Source: an uncultured Prevotellaceae bacterium
Lineage (GTDB): Bacteria > Bacteroidota > Bacteroidia > Bacteroidales > Bacteroidaceae
Direction of reading: 5' to 3'
Length of the DNA stretch: 21,366 nucleotides
Assembly: GCA_947303695.1 (NCBI GenBank)
Contig: CAMYYX010000012.1
Location: 1-21,366, forward strand
Both the position numbers and the translations under genes were made by a program. Positions 14,540 through 21,366 of this stretch are shown here, in pieces; position 1 is the stretch's first letter, and every line of letters begins with the position of its first letter. The notes beneath the pieces are model-generated. The model was not told the origin of the DNA. It worked only from the letters and a program-made list of their open reading frames with translations, and ran no database searches.

Positions 14540-15133
14540 ATGGCATCAACAAAACAAATTAAAAACGCATTGATTTCAGTCTTCCATAAAGACGGACTTG
14601 AGGAATTGTTGGCAGAATTGAACAAGAACGGTGTGAAGTTCATGTCGACGGGTGGTACACAGGCTTTTATTGAGAGCCTTGGTTATGAATGCAAGAAGGT
14701 AGAAGATCTGACGACTTATCCTTCGATTCTGGGTGGTCGTGTCAAGACCTTGCATCCAAAGGTATTCGGAGGCATCTTAGGTCGTCGCGAGTTGGAAAGT
14801 GACCAACAGGAGATGGCTAAGTATGAGATTCCTGAGATAGACCTTGTAGTTGTTGACCTCTATCCGTTTGAAGAGACCGTAGCAAACACCAATGACGAGG
14901 CTGCCATTATCGAGAAAATTGACATAGGCGGTATTTCATTGATTCGTGCTGCAGCAAAGAACTTCAACGACGTGGTGATTGTTCCAAGTAAGGCAGAATA
15001 CGGTCCGCTGACTGACATCATCAAGAAACAGGGAGCAGAGACGACAAAAGAGCAGCGCAAGTGGTTTGCTGAACGTGCCTTTGCAACCAGTTCACACTAC
15101 GACACAGCGATAGATGCATATTTTAAGGGTTAA
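14540..15133 (+). CDS. purH: IMP cyclohydrolase domain protein (PurH N-terminal domain only)
   Basis: A 197-residue MGS-like domain that closes FAICAR to IMP, the last step of purine synthesis. Diagnostic segments are ALISVFHKDGLEELL, MSTGGTQAFIESLG, YPSILGGRVKTLHPKVFGGIL, DLVVVDLYPFEE and KIDIGGISLIRAAAKNF. The usual bifunctional PurH is about 500-530 residues; this one stops at DAYFKG, exactly where the AICAR transformylase domain would begin. No remnant of that domain is seen in the 84 bases before mreB, so this looks like a genuine single-domain gene, not a fresh frameshift. A separate transformylase gene is then expected elsewhere. It is next to mreB in the same orientation. Confidence 0.9.
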   Translation: MASTKQIKNALISVFHKDGLEELLAELNKNGVKFMSTGGTQAFIESLGYECKKVEDLTTYPSILGGRVKTLHPKVFGGILGRRELESDQQEMAKYEIPEIDLVVVDLYPFEETVANTNDEAAIIEKIDIGGISLIRAAAKNFNDVVIVPSKAEYGPLTDIIKKQGAETTKEQRKWFAERAFATSSHYDTAIDAYFKG

Positions 15134-15142
15134 AAATGGGAC

Positions 15143-15176
15143 CCTCTCTTATCCCCCTTAAAGGGGGAGGAAGAGG
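15143..15176 (+). other. Hairpin in the purH-mreB gap
   Basis: The core is TCCCCCTT-A-AAGGGGGA (15152-15168), extended by CCTCT (15143-15147) with AGAGG (15172-15176). No T-run follows, so it is more likely an mRNA-processing or stability element, or part of a dispersed repeat, than a strong terminator. It is followed by three loose 7-base copies (TTAAATG, TAAAAAG, TAAAATA; 15180-15200). Confidence 0.5.
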
Positions 15177-15217
15177 ATGTTAAATGTAAAAAGTAAAATA
15201 GAAACAAAATAATTATT

Positions 15218-16258
15218 ATGGGATTCTTTTCAGGCCTTTTTTCACTGACACAGGACATTGCAATGGACCTTGGTACTGCTAATACCATCATTATCAGTAA
15301 TGGCAAGATTGTGGTTGACGAGCCTTCTGTTGTTGCTTTGGATCGCAAGACGAACAAGATGATAGAAGTGGGTAAGAAGGCAAAGATGATGCACGAGAAA
15401 ACACATCCAGATATTCGCACATGCCGCCCGCTGAAGGATGGTGTGATTGCCGACTTCAACGCATGTGAGCAGATGATGCGTGGTCTTATCAAGAAGATTA
15501 ACAACGGTCGTACCTTCATGACCTCACCTTCACTCCGTATGGTGATTGGTGTGCCTTCTGGTTCTACAGAAGTGGAACTGCGTGCCGTTCGCGATAGTGC
15601 AGAGCACTCTGGTGGACGCGATGTATATCTGCTGTTCGAACCTATGGCTGCCGCAATCGGTATCGGACTTGATGTGACAGCTCCTGAAGGCCATATGGTG
15701 GTCGACATAGGTGGTGGTTCGACTGAGATTGCCGTCATTTCGCTCTGTGGTATCGTATCGAACAGTTCGATTCGTATCGCAGGTGATGAGTTGACCTATG
15801 ATATTCAAGAATACATGAGCCGTCAGCACAACGTGAAGGTATCAGAACGTATGGCTGAACGCATCAAGATAAATGTTGGTTCCGCTTTGACTGACCTTAC
15901 TGATAATGCCCCAGAGGAATATGTGGTACATGGTCCTAACCGTATCACAGCCCTTCCTATGGAGATATCTGTCTGCTATCAGGAGATTGCACACTGTATC
16001 GACAAGTCGGTAGCTAAGATTGAAACCGCTATCCTGAATGCGCTCGAGAAGACGCCACCTGAGATCTATGCCGACATCGTGAAGAACGGTATCTATCTCA
16101 CAGGTGGTGGTGCTTTGTTACGTGGTTTGGATAAGCGCCTTACCGACAAGATACATATTCCTTTCCACATTGCTGAAGACCCTCTTCACAGTGTTGCTAA
16201 GGGTACGGGTATCGCTTTGAAGAACATCCATCTGTATGATGCTGTATTGATGAGATAG
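15218..16258 (+). CDS. mreB: Rod shape-determining protein MreB
   Basis: A 346-residue actin-like ATPase that forms membrane-bound filaments and positions the cell-elongation machinery. The N-terminus (MGFFSGLFSLTQD) is a short membrane-binding leader. Actin-fold signatures are AMDLGTANT (phosphate 1), SVVALD, PLKDGVIADF, VIGVPSGSTEVE, LLFEPMAAAIG, VVDIGGGSTEIAV (phosphate 2) and YLTGGGALLRGLD (adenosine). Length is typical. It starts the canonical order mreB-mreC-mreD-mrdA-rodA. Confidence 0.98.
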   Translation: MGFFSGLFSLTQDIAMDLGTANTIIISNGKIVVDEPSVVALDRKTNKMIEVGKKAKMMHEKTHPDIRTCRPLKDGVIADFNACEQMMRGLIKKINNGRTFMTSPSLRMVIGVPSGSTEVELRAVRDSAEHSGGRDVYLLFEPMAAAIGIGLDVTAPEGHMVVDIGGGSTEIAVISLCGIVSNSSIRIAGDELTYDIQEYMSRQHNVKVSERMAERIKINVGSALTDLTDNAPEEYVVHGPNRITALPMEISVCYQEIAHCIDKSVAKIETAILNALEKTPPEIYADIVKNGIYLTGGGALLRGLDKRLTDKIHIPFHIAEDPLHSVAKGTGIALKNIHLYDAVLMR

Positions 16259-16268
16259 GAGTTTTTCC

Positions 16269-17117
16269 ATGCAGAATCTTATTGACTTCATCGTCAAATA
16301 TAAATATTGGTTTGTATTCTTCCTCATGGAAGGATTCTGCCTTGCTTTGTTGTTCCGTTTCAACAACTACCAGGGAAGCGTATTCTTCACCACCGCTAAC
16401 TCAATGGTGGGAGGAATCTATTCCGCAATCGGGGGCGTGACCTCGTATGTAGGATTGGGGAAAGCCAACAAACAGTTGGAAGCGGAAAACGAGCTATTGC
16501 GTTCGGAGATTCATGAGATGAAGCGTGTGTTAGCTGCCAATCGGATTGACACCATTCAGTTCGAAGGGCTCAAGCGATCGAGATATCATTTCGTTGGTGC
16601 ACAGGTCATCAACGTAACGACGAATCACAGCCACAACCTCCTGACCCTGGACAAGGGAACAAAGGACGGCATCAAACCCGAGATGGGTGTGGTGTGTTCA
16701 AGTGGTGTAGTCGGTATCGTATACCTCACCTCCGAACACTATTCCATCGTGATGCCCATCATCAATATGAAGTCACGCATCAGTTGCCAACTGAAAGAGC
16801 ATCTGTCATTCGGTACGGTCGAGTGGCAGTTCGGTAGTGCTGAATATGCCTACATGACGGGCGTACCCCTTCATATCAAAGCAGCAAAAAACGAGGTGGT
16901 TGAAACGAGTGGCCACTCTGACATCTTCCCTTCAGGCATCCCTATTGGCAAAGTGGAGAGTTTCGGACAGTCGTCCGACGGAATGTCGCAATCCCTCAAA
17001 GTACATCTGGCGGTAGATTTCACCACTATTCGCAACGTGAGCGTAATTACCAATTACGACCATGCAGAAAAGAAGCAATTGGAATTTGTAGCCGATTCGC
17101 TGATGAACATCGACTAA
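16269..17117 (+). CDS. mreC: Rod shape-determining protein MreC
   Basis: A 282-residue bitopic inner-membrane protein. The cytoplasmic start is very short, the membrane helix spans about residues 12-31 (YWFVFFLMEGFCLALLF), and a coiled coil follows at about 65-92 (NKQLEAENELLRSEIHEMK). The periplasmic beta domain includes NLLTLDKGTKDGIKPEMGVV, GVVGIVYLTSEHYSIVMPI and FPSGIPIGKV. MreC links MreB filaments to PBP2 and RodA. It is spaced 10 bases from mreB and 21 bases from mreD. Confidence 0.96.
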   Translation: MQNLIDFIVKYKYWFVFFLMEGFCLALLFRFNNYQGSVFFTTANSMVGGIYSAIGGVTSYVGLGKANKQLEAENELLRSEIHEMKRVLAANRIDTIQFEGLKRSRYHFVGAQVINVTTNHSHNLLTLDKGTKDGIKPEMGVVCSSGVVGIVYLTSEHYSIVMPIINMKSRISCQLKEHLSFGTVEWQFGSAEYAYMTGVPLHIKAAKNEVVETSGHSDIFPSGIPIGKVESFGQSSDGMSQSLKVHLAVDFTTIRNVSVITNYDHAEKKQLEFVADSLMNID

Positions 17118-17138
17118 GCATCGTTGAAAGCATAGCAA

Positions 17139-17666
17139 ATGAGACATAAGACCAGAATACGATTAGGTAGGATGATACTCCTACTCTTGGTGCAGTTGTT
17201 GGTACTCAACCATCTGCACCTGTTTGGCTATGCTACTCCCTTGATCATCGGATACATGATCATCTGCTTTGAAACGAATGTATCGAGAATGTCGCTTTTG
17301 TGGTGGGGATTCAGTATGGGTATGCTCTACGACATATTCTCAAACACGATGGGAATGGCTGCAGCCAGCTGTACCCTGCTCGCGATGATGAAACCCTATA
17401 TCTTGAAAATCTTCATGCCACGCGATATCGTTGAGTCGTTCAAGCCTACCATCCAGAACATGGGGGTTTCACGTTATATCTGGTATTCGCTTTCGTGCAT
17501 GGGGTTGCTTCATTTCTCGTTCTATTTCCTTGAAGCGTTCTCATTGGAGGATCTGCTGCTCACCATTGGTGCAATGATAGGTGGAACCATCATGGCGACA
17601 CTCATATCTGTATGTGTGGAATATATCGTTCACAACCGCAAGGAAGAAAGGGCAGTCGGTAAATGA
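17139..17666 (+). CDS. mreD: Rod shape-determining protein MreD
   Basis: A 175-residue integral membrane protein with about five membrane segments (GRMILLLLVQLLVLNHLHL, TPLIIGYMIICF, SLLWWGFSMGMLYDIFSNTMGMAAA, LLHFSFYFLEAF and TIGAMIGGTIMATLISVCVEYI). The GMLYDIFSNTMGMAA region corresponds to the conserved G-x-x-x-D block of MreD. Position between mreC and mrdA supports the name. It overlaps mrdA by 4 bases (ATGA). Confidence 0.93.
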   Translation: MRHKTRIRLGRMILLLLVQLLVLNHLHLFGYATPLIIGYMIICFETNVSRMSLLWWGFSMGMLYDIFSNTMGMAAASCTLLAMMKPYILKIFMPRDIVESFKPTIQNMGVSRYIWYSLSCMGLLHFSFYFLEAFSLEDLLLTIGAMIGGTIMATLISVCVEYIVHNRKEERAVGK

Positions 17667-19498
17667 AAGCGTATGAATTCGAACGTCGTCAATATGTGAT
17701 AGCAGGTATAGCACTAGCGATAGTGCTCATCTATATCATCCGCCTTGCTTTCCTACAGCTTGCTCCAAACGACTATGAGGAAATCGCTTGGAACAACGCA
17801 CTCTACAACAAGATCATTTTCCCTTCACGAGGTTCCATCTACGATCGTAACGGTAAACTTTTAGTGTATAACGAGCCAGCTTACGACGTGATGGTCATCA
17901 CCCGTGAGATGAGCGACCTTGACACACTCGACCTCTGTAAGACGCTTCATATCACCCCTCAGGAGTTTGAAGAACGGATGGCGTGGATAACGGACAGAAG
18001 CAAGAATCCAGGCTTCTCGTCATATTCCCAGCAACTGTTCCGCCCCCAGATCTCTTCTGCTGACTTCCTCGTGTTTCAGGAGAAGATGTTCCGCTTCAAG
18101 GGTTTCTACGTCCGAGAACGTAATGCACGACAATACAAGTACCCCTATGCCGCTCATGTGCTGGGGTATGTGGCTGAGGTCTCAGGCAACGATATCGCCA
18201 ATAACGACTACTACAAACCCGGCGACTATATCGGCAAACAGGGTGTCGAGCGTTCCTACGAGGAGGTGCTGCGAGGCCAAAAGGGTATTGAGGTGCTGTT
18301 GCGAGATGCAAAGGGTAAGATTCAGGGGAAGTTCAACGACGGAAAAGACGACCAGAAGCCGATTCCCGGAAAAGACATCATGCTGAGCATCGATATCGAC
18401 CTCCAGGCGTTGGGCGAGCGGTTGATGCAAGGCAAGCGAGGCAGTATTGTGGCCATCGAACCCTCTACGGGCGAAGTCCTCTGTATGGTGTCCTCACCTA
18501 CCTATAGCACGTTCGACATGGTGGGGAAACAACGAGGCGAAAACATCATGAGGATGCTCAAGAACGACAACCGCCCGATGTTCAACCGTGCCATCTCAGG
18601 TACCTATCCTCCAGGTTCTACGTTCAAGCCTTCACAGGCGCTCACGTTCATGCAGGAAGGAATCATCACACCCGACGGAACATCCTACCCATGTGCTCGA
18701 GGATTCCGTTTCCGAAACATGAAGGTCGGATGTCACTCCCACCCATCTCCGCTGAGTGTGAAACCCGCACTCTCCACCTCCTGCAACGGTTTCTTCTGTT
18801 GGGGATTGTACTACATGTTTGGCAACCGCAGCAAGTATGCATCCATCCAGGATGCGATGACCCGTTGGAAAGACTATATGGTGTCGATGGGCTTCGGCTA
18901 CCGATTAGGGATTGATTTGCCGGGCGAAAGCCGAGGTATGATTCCGAATGCCGACTACTACGACAAGCATCTCAATCGCTGGAATGCGCTGTCTGTCATC
19001 AGTATCTCTATCGGACAGGGTGAAGTCACACTCACCCCGTTGCAGATAGCCAATCAGGGAGCCACGATCGCCAATCGCGGTTACTACATCACGCCGCATA
19101 TCGTGAAAGGCATTCAGGGTGGGACTATAGCCGACAGCTTGAAAACTCCTCACTACACAATGGCCAACTCCCGCTACTACGAGGAAGTGGTGAGCGGTAT
19201 GCGAGGAGCCGTCACAAGTGGCATCGGAACCTGTCGTGGGGCACAGAATCCGTGGTACGAAGTGTGTGGAAAGACCGGTACGGCTCAGAACCGAGGTCAC
19301 GACCACTCCGTGTTCATGGGATTTGCGCCACGTAACAATCCGCAGATTGCGGTAGCTGTCTATGTCGAGAACGGTGGATTCGGAGCCACCTTTGGTGTAC
19401 CTATCGGCTCCTTGATTATGGAGCAATATATACGTGGCGAGCTGTCGCCAGATAGTCAGGCAAAAGCTGCCTCCATTGCAAGTAGAAGTGTAAACTGA
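17663..19498 (+). CDS. mrdA: Penicillin-binding protein 2 (elongation transpeptidase)
   Basis: A 611-residue class B PBP anchored by one N-terminal helix (about residues 13-33, VIAGIALAIVLIYIIRLAFL). The pedestal or dimerisation domain includes RGSIYDRNGKLLVYNEPAYDV. The transpeptidase domain has all three active-site motifs: S319-T-F-K322 in PGSTFKPSQA, S373-C-N375, and K537-T-G-T540. It cross-links new peptidoglycan along the side wall together with RodA. Translation is coupled to mreD (4-base overlap) and to rodA, whose ATG shares one base with this TGA stop. Confidence 0.97.
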   Translation: MKAYEFERRQYVIAGIALAIVLIYIIRLAFLQLAPNDYEEIAWNNALYNKIIFPSRGSIYDRNGKLLVYNEPAYDVMVITREMSDLDTLDLCKTLHITPQEFEERMAWITDRSKNPGFSSYSQQLFRPQISSADFLVFQEKMFRFKGFYVRERNARQYKYPYAAHVLGYVAEVSGNDIANNDYYKPGDYIGKQGVERSYEEVLRGQKGIEVLLRDAKGKIQGKFNDGKDDQKPIPGKDIMLSIDIDLQALGERLMQGKRGSIVAIEPSTGEVLCMVSSPTYSTFDMVGKQRGENIMRMLKNDNRPMFNRAISGTYPPGSTFKPSQALTFMQEGIITPDGTSYPCARGFRFRNMKVGCHSHPSPLSVKPALSTSCNGFFCWGLYYMFGNRSKYASIQDAMTRWKDYMVSMGFGYRLGIDLPGESRGMIPNADYYDKHLNRWNALSVISISIGQGEVTLTPLQIANQGATIANRGYYITPHIVKGIQGGTIADSLKTPHYTMANSRYYEEVVSGMRGAVTSGIGTCRGAQNPWYEVCGKTGTAQNRGHDHSVFMGFAPRNNPQIAVAVYVENGGFGATFGVPIGSLIMEQYIRGELSPDSQAKAASIASRSVN

Positions 19499-20970
19499 TG
19501 TTATACAAAGAGTCAAATAACAAGGGAATATTCAAGTCGCTCGATTGGTTCACCATCGGGCTTTATGTCGTGCTGCTGTTCTGGGGCTGGTTCTCAGTAT
19601 GTGGAGCGTGCTACGACTACAACAAACCCGACCTCTTCAGCTTCGACCTCAACTCAGGCAAACAGTTCATCTGGATTCTCACCTCTCTCTTGCTGGCTGG
19701 TGCCTTACTGCTGATCGAGAAGCGGTTCTACTTCAAGACCTGCACTTTCGTCTACATCATGATGATCTTGATCCTGCTCATCACCATCTTCGTAGCACCC
19801 GATACCAAGGGTTCACGTTCGTGGATACCTATCGGACCTATCAAGCTACAGCCGGCTGAGTTTGCCAAGTTCGCTGTCGCTTTGGCTGTAGGGAAATATA
19901 TGGAGAAGTATGGGTTCACGATGTCCCGTTTCAAGGATTTCTACAAGGTCGTCCTCCTGTTCATCGTACCGATGTTGTTGATTATCGCCCAGAAAGAGAC
20001 CGGAACGGCACTTGTCTATCTGGCCTTCTTCTTTGTCCTCTATCGCGAAGGAATGACCGGCTCTGTGCTCTTTGCTGCTTTTATGTTCGTCGTCTTTGTG
20101 GTGGTAGGCGTAAAATTTGATGAAGAAACCACGATGAACGGGCACGTTTCAGTAGGCGAAGCATGGGTGTTGCTGCTCTCGTTGCTCAGCACTATCTACC
20201 TCGTCTGGCGCTATTGCAAGGACAATCAGGTGGTGAAGAACCTCTTGTTTGTCGGCCTCGGAGCTGTCGTGCTGGCCTATCTGTTCTCAGCCTTCGTCAT
20301 CCCGTTCAATTTCTGCATCGTCCAGCTCATCGTCAATTTCGGAGTGATCATCTATCTGGGCATCCAGCAAGTCATTACGAAATCCTATAAGTACCTGCTC
20401 ATCATCCTGTTCACCATCGCTGCTACAGGCGTCTATTATACCTGTCACTTTGTGTTCTCCCACAAGATATTGCCCGCTCACCAACAGACACGTATCGAGG
20501 TGCTGCTCGGCCAGAACAACGACCTGCAGGATGCGGGCTATAACGTGAATCAGGCAAAGATCGCGATAGGTTCAGGAGGGTTCTTCGGAAAGGGATTCCT
20601 TAAGGGTACACAGACAAAGCTGAAATACGTGCCCGAGCAGGAGACCGATTTCATCTTCTGTACCGTAGGCGAGGAAGAAGGGTTTGTAGGCTCCGCAGGT
20701 GTGCTGCTGTGTTTCCTTTTCCTCATCTGGCGACTCATCATCCTGGCCGAACGACAACCCGACACCTGGGGGCGCGTCTATGGCTATAGTGTGGTCTGTA
20801 TCTTCCTCTTCCACCTCTTCGTGAATATCGGAATGGTACTTGGTCTCACACCCGTTATCGGCATCCCCCTGCCGTTCTTCAGCTACGGAGGCTCATCGTT
20901 GTGGGGATTCACCATCCTCCTGTTCATCTTCCTCCGTATGGATGCTGAACGTAACTTCAAGAGTAAATAA
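19498..20970 (+). CDS. rodA: SEDS peptidoglycan glycosyltransferase RodA
   Basis: A 490-residue polytopic SEDS protein that polymerises lipid II and partners with PBP2. Signatures are DTKGSRSWIPIGPIKLQPAEFAK (residues 102-124), AQKETGTALVYL, GSGGFFGKGFLKGTQTKL, YVPEQETDFIFCTVGEE and PLPFFSYGGSSLWGF. Asp384 in QETDF is probably the catalytic aspartate by analogy with E. coli RodA. The protein is longer than E. coli RodA (about 370) because of an extra hydrophobic stretch, roughly residues 195-330, with several added membrane segments and a charged loop around DEETTMNGHV. I think this longer form is normal for Bacteroidota. It is the last gene of the elongasome cluster. Confidence 0.95.
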   Translation: MLYKESNNKGIFKSLDWFTIGLYVVLLFWGWFSVCGACYDYNKPDLFSFDLNSGKQFIWILTSLLLAGALLLIEKRFYFKTCTFVYIMMILILLITIFVAPDTKGSRSWIPIGPIKLQPAEFAKFAVALAVGKYMEKYGFTMSRFKDFYKVVLLFIVPMLLIIAQKETGTALVYLAFFFVLYREGMTGSVLFAAFMFVVFVVVGVKFDEETTMNGHVSVGEAWVLLLSLLSTIYLVWRYCKDNQVVKNLLFVGLGAVVLAYLFSAFVIPFNFCIVQLIVNFGVIIYLGIQQVITKSYKYLLIILFTIAATGVYYTCHFVFSHKILPAHQQTRIEVLLGQNNDLQDAGYNVNQAKIAIGSGGFFGKGFLKGTQTKLKYVPEQETDFIFCTVGEEEGFVGSAGVLLCFLFLIWRLIILAERQPDTWGRVYGYSVVCIFLFHLFVNIGMVLGLTPVIGIPLPFFSYGGSSLWGFTILLFIFLRMDAERNFKSK

Positions 20971-21036
20971 ATGGTAAAAGGATACAGCGAAATGTGAAAA
21001 TATCATACATTATTCCTTAGTTAAGAAAATTATTTG

Positions 21037-21044
21037 TAACTTTG
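21037..21044 (+). promoter_or_regulatory. -7 promoter element upstream of glyS
   Basis: TAACTTTG fits TAnnTTTG; transcription would begin near 21051. The ATG at 21288 is about 240 bases further, an unusually long leader that contains both repeat arrays. No convincing -33 element is seen and no closer promoter motif was found. Confidence 0.6.
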
Positions 21045-21060
21045 CAACCGAAAAAAAAAT

Positions 21061-21117
21061 AAGAAGTTAAAAAGGAAGTAAAAATGGAAGTTAAAAAGGA
21101 AGTTAAGCACTTCGTGC
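21061..21117 (+). repeat. 12-base tandem repeat GAAGTTAAAAAG with terminal hairpin
   Basis: Copies are GAAGTTAAAAAG, GAAGTAAAAATG, GAAGTTAAAAAG, GAAGTTAAGCAC, in steady 12-base register from 21063. The last merges into a perfect hairpin GCAC-TTC-GTGC (21107-21117). On the minus strand this reads as a GAA-loop hairpin followed by TTAACTTCC linkers, close to the TTAACTCCC linkers of the neighbouring array, so it appears to be the same element type in the opposite orientation. Confidence 0.75.
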
Positions 21118-21152
21118 AGGACAATAGATTGCTGGCGTTTACATCTACAAAG

Positions 21153-21249
21153 TAACGTCCACAAGCAACGCTTGTTAACTCCCATGGGCCAAGCCCATTA
21201 ACTCCCTGCCGCAAGGCATAACTCCCACAAGCAAAGCTTGTTAACTCCC
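21153..21249 (+). repeat. Array of four small hairpins separated by TAACTCCC
   Basis: Linkers start at 21153 (TAACGTCC), 21176, 21199, 21219 and 21242 (all TAACTCCC), at steps of 23, 23, 20 and 23. Between them lie perfect hairpins: ACAAGC-AAC-GCTTGT (21161-21175), ATGGGC-CAA-GCCCAT (21184-21198), TGCC-GCAA-GGCA (21207-21218) and ACAAGC-AAA-GCTTGT (21227-21241). Stem sequences differ while pairing is kept. It lies in the predicted glyS leader, ending 38 bases before its start. With the 12-base array, this accounts for most of the 20971-21287 gap; 21118-21152 shows nothing recognised. Confidence 0.85.
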
Positions 21250-21287
21250 TTCGATAAATTAAAAAATTTGAAAAATTATAATATATT

Positions 21288-21366
21288 ATGGCACAAGAAG
21301 ATGTATTCAAAAAAGTAGTATCTCATTGTAAAGAGTACGGATTTGTGTTCCCATCAAGCGATATAT
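21288..21366 (+). CDS. glyS: Glycine--tRNA ligase, 5' end (partial)
   Basis: The first 26 codons of a gene cut by the right edge: MAQEDVFKKVVSHCKEYGF then VFPSS. This matches the N-terminus of class II homodimeric glycyl-tRNA synthetases, where the FVFPSSEIY segment is conserved; the enzyme charges tRNA-Gly in the cytoplasm. Only the start is visible, so domains cannot be checked. Its leader carries the hairpin arrays described separately. Symbol glyS is used in the loose sense; the homodimeric type is also called glyQS. Confidence 0.8.
   Translation, partial: MAQEDVFKKVVSHCKEYGFVFPSSDI

Noticed and set aside
15134..15217. Frameshifted remnant of the AICAR transformylase domain after purH
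   Set aside because: None of the conserved transformylase start (such as RYGENPHQ) can be read in this gap, and the space to mreB is only 84 bases.
15130..15738. 202-residue open frame opposite mreB
   Set aside because: Ser/Pro/Ile-rich shadow of a confidently identified gene with no recognisable features.
18905..19516. 203-residue open frame opposite mrdA
   Set aside because: It overlaps the PBP2 active-site coding region and has no domain signature.
21153..21249. CRISPR-like regular spacing of TAACTCCC repeats
   Set aside because: The repeat is only 8 bases, and the intervening 12-15 bases are themselves palindromes, not unique spacers. No cas gene is present.
21045..21287. T-box or glycine riboswitch upstream of glyS
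   Set aside because: The leader lacks a recognisable T-box sequence, specifier stem or terminator/antiterminator pair, and lacks the conserved glycine-aptamer cores. It is made of short repeats instead.
21017..21310. 97-residue open frame on the minus strand through the repeat arrays
   Set aside because: Its sequence is dictated by the repeats (ELTSFACGSY-type duplications) and it lacks a promoter or family; more likely an accident of the array.

Overview
The window looks like chromosomal core DNA of a Bacteroidota bacterium, most likely a Prevotella/Bacteroides relative. The reasons are: promoters of the TAnnTTTG type (-7 element) instead of TATAAT, start codons preceded by A-rich sequence instead of a strong Shine-Dalgarno, a DUF4292-type lipoprotein, a BlaR1-like M56 peptidase ending in a TonB C-terminal domain, and a long RodA. 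Genus is inferred from protein style only; no rRNA or other marker is present.

Layout. (1) 1-141: tail of an unidentified gene and a bidirectional hairpin terminator. (2) 148-624, minus: Lrp/AsnC regulator, divergent from (3) a five-gene plus-strand cluster at 904-6299: secreted S9 dipeptidyl-peptidase, purD, a polytopic membrane protein, a YqaA/VTT-type membrane protein and a histidine phosphatase. (4) A minus-strand cluster, 11082 down to 6363: dUTPase, TPR protein, DUF4292 lipoprotein and EnvC-like LytM protein, the last three with overlapping ends. (5) 11308-11682: a small macro-domain-like protein. (6) 11912-13916: a BlaI-type repressor and BlaR1-like M56/TonB sensor protease with a candidate operator, convergent with a small secreted TonB-domain protein (13958-14404) across a perfect-stem terminator. 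(7) 14540-20970: an IMP-cyclohydrolase-only purH, then mreB-mreC-mreD-mrdA(PBP2)-rodA, the cell-elongation machinery, tightly packed with overlapping ends. (8) 20971-21287: a 317-base intergenic leader full of repeats and small hairpins, then the first codons of glycyl-tRNA synthetase.

The coding content is mostly housekeeping: purine synthesis, peptidoglycan synthesis and remodelling, and envelope biogenesis. The most unusual signal lies between genes. Many intergenic gaps carry short degenerate tandem arrays, usually with a 7-base period (TAAACTY, TAACCTW, GGTTAGY, TAAATRG), several of which run into the stop codon of the preceding gene. In two places (12347-12393 and especially 21061-21249) such linkers alternate with tiny perfect hairpins whose stems differ in sequence but keep pairing. 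The glyS leader holds four hairpins in a row separated by TAACTCCC, plus an inverted-orientation partner array. I do not recognise this as a described element.
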